Shown one piece after another: positions 6,513 to 8,501 of a DNA stretch of 8,501 nucleotides (positions are counted from its first letter, which is position 1; each line of letters opens with the position of its first letter). Location of the stretch: NCBI GenBank assembly GCA_015662405.1, contig DQUE01000064.1, positions 1 to 8,501 of the forward strand, given 5' to 3'. The notes beneath the pieces were generated by a model. The model saw only the letters and a list, made by a program, of their open reading frames with translations, searched no databases and had not been told where the DNA came from. The translations under genes were made by a program, and so were the position numbers. The stretch comes from Sulfurimonas autotrophica. GTDB taxonomy: Bacteria; Campylobacterota; Campylobacteria; Campylobacterales; Sulfurimonadaceae.

Positions 6513-7634
6513 ATGTTTGACTTACTCACTCTACAACAATATTGGTGGTTTCTAATTAGTCTCTTAGGAGCATTGTTTGTCTTCATGACGTTTGTGCAAG
6601 GTGGACAGACACTGCTCTATACTCTAGCAAAAACAGAAGATGAACGAGATGTTTTGGTAAACTCACTTGGTCGAAAATGGGAGCTTACTTTTACTGCACT
6701 TGTTATGTTTGGCGGGGCACTCTTTGCTGCTATGCCACTTTTTTACGCTGTAAGTTTTGGCGGTGCCTACTATGTTTGGATGGGAATTTTGTTTTGTTTT
6801 ATCATTCAAGCAGTATCTTATGAGTACAGAAAAAAACCAGATAATATTTATGGAGAGCGGTTTTATGAAGCTCTACTCTATATCAATGGATCTTTAGGTA
6901 TATTTTTAATCGGTGTAGCAGTAGCAACACTTTTTAGCGGTGGAAATTTCATTGTAAATGAAAACAACCTCTCACACTGGACAGTAGAGAGCTATGGTTT
7001 AGAGGCACTTTTAAATCCTTTTAATATCGCATTTGGGCTTATGCTTGTATTTCTTTCAAGATTTCAAGGTGCTTTATATTTTTTAAATAATGTCAATGTA
7101 CCAAGCATTACAGCAAGAATCAAAAAAGTTGTGCTTATAAACTTTGGTATATTCTTACTCCTTTTTCTTTATGTAGTTAGCACTATTTTATTTATGGATG
7201 GTTTACGATATGATGCCACTACATCTGTTATCAGTGTTGAGAGTATGAAATTTTTCCATAGCTTTATGCATATGCCTCTTTTAATAGTTCTACTGCTTAT
7301 TGCTGTATCAGCTTTACTCTATGGAGTCTTTATTGCAGTAGCAAAAAATGCACAAAAAGCTATCTGGTTTAGTGGGTTTGGAGTCACGCTAACGGTACTT
7401 GTACTCTTTTTAATTTTGGGACTTGACTCTTCAGTTTTTTATCCATCACTAGCCGATATGCAAAGTTCACTTACCATTGAAAACAGTTCAGCAAGTCAAT
7501 ATACGCTTGAAGTGATGAGTATAGTATCTTTGCTTGTTCCTGTTGTTGTACTCTACATTATATTTGTATGGCGTTCAATGGACAAATCACAAATAACAAT
7601 AGATGAAGTAAAATCTGACCCACACCATTATTAG
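6513..7634 (+). CDS. cydB: Cytochrome bd quinol oxidase subunit II (CydB/CioB)
   Basis: Subunit II pairs with CydA to form the bd oxidase; it carries no haem-binding catalytic centre but completes the complex and, in E. coli, helps form a proton path. The 373 residues are strongly hydrophobic with roughly eight or nine membrane spans. NSLGRKWELTFTALVMFGGALFAAMP (50-75) matches the conserved first cytoplasmic loop and second helix of the family. The first helix ends FVQGGQTLL (27-35), where E. coli-type CydB has a DGFDLG motif; QGGQ is at 29-32. This divergent form is, as I recall, shared with Bacteroidetes-type operons that also carry DUF4492. The ATG begins on the base after the cydA stop, with GGAGGG (6500-6505) 7 bases upstream. 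The C-terminus is polar (DEVKSDPHHY). Co-translation with cydA is implied. Confidence 0.95.
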   Translation: MFDLLTLQQYWWFLISLLGALFVFMTFVQGGQTLLYTLAKTEDERDVLVNSLGRKWELTFTALVMFGGALFAAMPLFYAVSFGGAYYVWMGILFCFIIQAVSYEYRKKPDNIYGERFYEALLYINGSLGIFLIGVAVATLFSGGNFIVNENNLSHWTVESYGLEALLNPFNIAFGLMLVFLSRFQGALYFLNNVNVPSITARIKKVVLINFGIFLLLFLYVVSTILFMDGLRYDATTSVISVESMKFFHSFMHMPLLIVLLLIAVSALLYGVFIAVAKNAQKAIWFSGFGVTLTVLVLFLILGLDSSVFYPSLADMQSSLTIENSSASQYTLEVMSIVSLLVPVVVLYIIFVWRSMDKSQITIDEVKSDPHHY

Positions 7635-7640
7635 GAGGAA
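7633..7640 (+). promoter_or_regulatory. Strong ribosome binding site of the small CydX-like gene
   Basis: AGGAGGAA starts inside the cydB stop codon (7632-7634) and is followed by ATG 7643 after two bases. Counted from the AGGAGG core (7633-7638) the spacing is 4 bases, slightly short but usable. It is the closest match to the anti-Shine-Dalgarno sequence in the operon and argues that the tiny reading frame downstream is translated. Confidence 0.7.
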
Positions 7641-7642
7641 TT

Positions 7643-7801
7643 ATGGAATATCTAACAGAATCGATTTGGTACCTTAGCTGGCCTGTGATTATTTATCTTG
7701 CTTATAAATTTGTCACTCTCAATCTGCATCATTATAAAAAGATGGAAAGACTCGAAGAGCTCGAGAAGATTTATGCAGATATGGAAGCTGCCAAGAAATA
7801 G
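7643..7801 (+). CDS. Small single-span protein after cydB, CydX-like candidate
   Basis: This 52-residue reading frame starts 8 bases after cydB behind a near-perfect ribosome site and ends in TAG at 7799-7801. It has a short N-terminal lead, one hydrophobic stretch at about residues 8-27 (IWYLSWPVIIYLAYKFVTL), then a charged, probably helical tail (HHYKKMERLEELEKIYADME). The WYLSW at 9-13 resembles the WYFAW that opens E. coli CydX, the 37-residue accessory subunit encoded after cydB and needed for stable bd oxidase. The span begins eight residues later here and the tail is longer and lysine/glutamate rich. Position, size, topology and the Trp-Tyr-x-x-Trp pattern point to an oxidase accessory subunit. 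I cannot show that it is homologous to CydX; a convergent small subunit (as with CydY/CydH or CcoQ-like proteins) is the main alternative. That it is a real gene is likely. Confidence 0.72.
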   Translation: MEYLTESIWYLSWPVIIYLAYKFVTLNLHHYKKMERLEELEKIYADMEAAKK

Positions 7802-7810
7802 GCAGCTTTT
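7785..7810 (+). terminator. Intrinsic terminator of the cytochrome bd operon
   Basis: AAGCTGCC (7785-7792) pairs perfectly with GGCAGCTT (7801-7808) across an 8-base loop (AAGAAATA), and T7807-T7810 continue as a short U-tract followed by ATACTTTAC. The stem begins inside the last codons of the small CydX-like gene and its TAG stop spans the loop and the right arm. In the other orientation no U-tract follows the stem, so it mainly serves the plus-strand operon. The convergent DJ-1 gene ends only 14 bases beyond the small gene. Confidence 0.75.
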
Positions 7811-7815
7811 ATACT

Positions 7816-8376
7816 TTACTCACAATATGTTGCCAAAAGCCCCTCTTTGAGTGCTTTATAACTCTCCTCTCCTTTGAGTTTTTTCACGATTGCTAAAGCA
7901 AAACATAATGCTGTTCCTGGTCCTCGTGAAGTCATAACATTTGCATCTTCAACAACCATTGCACTATCGCCCATATAGCCCTCTTTTTTTATCTGTTCTT
8001 CTACTGATGGGTAGCATGTATATTTCTCCTTTAATACACCAGCAGCATTAAGTGCAAATGGTGCTGCGCAAATTGCTCCTATATTTTTCCCTTTTTCATC
8101 CATTTTACGCAGTAGGTTTTGTACGTTTTCATCCTCTGCAAGAGCATATGTTCCATCCCATCCACCAGGAAGTACAATCATATCAAGTTCCTCTGCAATA
8201 ATATCCTTTACATGTAAATCTGCTTGAATAATAATATTGTTCGCACCTTTTACATGTAAAGAATCATCTAAAGATGCCACCAATACTTCAATCTCTGCAC
8301 GTCGTAAAACATCTATAATACTCACAGCTTCTATCTCTTCAAATCCGCTTGCCAACGGTACTAAAACTTTACTCAT
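7816..8376 (-). CDS. DJ-1/PfpI-family protein (YajL/DJ-1-like)
   Basis: The 186-residue protein is the length of human DJ-1 and E. coli YajL, and is soluble and cytosolic. It opens KVLVPLASGFEEIEAVSIIDVLRRA, the family's first strand and catalytic-glutamate region; E16 corresponds to DJ-1 E18. The nucleophile elbow is GAICAAP with C103 matching DJ-1 C106, preceded by IVLPGGWDG (67-75). SRGPGTALCFALAIV (150-164) matches the DJ-1 segment that contributes to the active site. Reported activities of the family include glyoxalase III, protein and nucleotide deglycation (disputed), and redox-dependent chaperone function; which applies here cannot be decided. Translation starts at ATG 8376 with AAGGAG (8384-8389) 7 bases upstream. 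A membrane-protein reading frame ends 23 bases before the start on the same strand, so the gene may be downstream in an operon. It converges on the cyd operon with a 14-base gap. Confidence 0.9.
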   Translation of the reverse strand: MSKVLVPLASGFEEIEAVSIIDVLRRAEIEVLVASLDDSLHVKGANNIIIQADLHVKDIIAEELDMIVLPGGWDGTYALAEDENVQNLLRKMDEKGKNIGAICAAPFALNAAGVLKEKYTCYPSVEEQIKKEGYMGDSAMVVEDANVMTSRGPGTALCFALAIVKKLKGEESYKALKEGLLATYCE

Positions 8377-8399
8377 ACTCCTACTCCTTTTGATGTTTT

Positions 8400-8501
8400 C
8401 TACAATTGTATCATGACTTCATTAATAACAAGGGTACTAAGTAAGAGACCATAAATAACTTCGTAGCTAATGAAAATAGAAGCTATAAGATACAAGGCGA
8501 A
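8400..8501 (-). CDS. C-terminal end of an unidentified membrane protein (runs off right edge)
   Basis: The minus strand is open from the window edge to a TAG at 8402-8400, giving 33 residues, FALYLIASIFISYEVIYGLL followed by LSTLVINEVMIQL. The other two minus frames are stopped. The stretch is almost entirely hydrophobic, as expected for the final membrane span of a transporter or other polytopic protein. It ends 23 bases before the DJ-1 start. The tract is too short to assign a family, and 33 open codons in AT-rich DNA are weak proof by themselves. Confidence 0.45.
   Translation of the reverse strand, partial: FALYLIASIFISYEVIYGLLLSTLVINEVMIQL
8405..8413 (-). promoter_or_regulatory. Possible extended -10 for the DJ-1 gene
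   Basis: On the minus strand this reads TGATACAAT, an extended -10 (TGn plus TACAAT). A transcript would start near 8398, about 22 bases before the ATG. It overlaps the last codons of the putative upstream membrane protein, and no good -35 is visible. It also partly overlaps a 10-bp palindrome, TACAATTGTA (8401-8410). It may be a secondary internal promoter or chance. Confidence 0.3.

Noticed and set aside
8401..8410. TACAATTGTA palindrome upstream of the DJ-1 gene as an operator
   Set aside because: Only 10 bp, in AT-rich DNA, overlapping both a possible -10 box and the stop region of the putative upstream gene; not distinguishable from chance.
8470..8501. ATG-initiated plus-strand frame at the right edge
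   Set aside because: No ribosome site precedes it and only ten codons are visible; the opposing hydrophobic minus-strand frame is the better explanation.

Overview
The window looks like an ordinary stretch of chromosome from a Campylobacterota (Epsilonproteobacteria) species. It is AT-rich, densely packed, and has almost no intergenic space. The murJ-cysS pair next to a divergent FapA/DUF342 gene, and a DUF4492 gene directly before cydAB, are arrangements I associate with Campylobacter, Sulfurimonas and Sulfurovum-type genomes. A free-living Sulfurimonas-like organism is my best guess. That is inferred from protein style and gene order, not from a marker gene.

Layout, left to right. (1) Positions 1-836, minus strand: the N-terminal 278 codons of a FapA/DUF342-type flagellar assembly protein, running off the left edge. 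(2) A 98-bp divergent intergenic region centred on a perfect 9-bp inverted repeat, whose arms are also plausible -10 boxes for both directions. (3) Plus strand, an apparent operon: murJ (lipid II flippase), cysS (cysteinyl-tRNA synthetase, GTG start inside the end of murJ) and a Methyltrans_SAM-family methyltransferase starting on the base after the cysS stop. (4) A very AT-rich 108-bp spacer with a consensus TATAAT and small AT dyads. (5) Plus strand, a respiratory cassette: a DUF4492 membrane protein, cydA, cydB and a 52-residue single-span protein resembling CydX, closed by a stem-loop terminator that overlaps the last codons. (6) Minus strand, convergent: a DJ-1/PfpI-family protein, probably preceded by a membrane protein of which only the last 33 residues are inside the window.

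The genes form three functional blocks: flagellar assembly (left), envelope, translation and RNA modification (murJ-cysS-methyltransferase), and a cytochrome bd quinol oxidase with two small accessory membrane proteins flanking the catalytic subunits. The DJ-1 protein is probably a stress-related enzyme or chaperone with no obvious link to the oxidase beyond proximity.

I see no mobile element, CRISPR array, tRNA, rRNA or phage gene. Nothing amounts to a clearly new system. The most useful second looks are the small CydX-like gene, the lineage-specific CydA/CydB residue changes, and the symmetric divergent promoter region.
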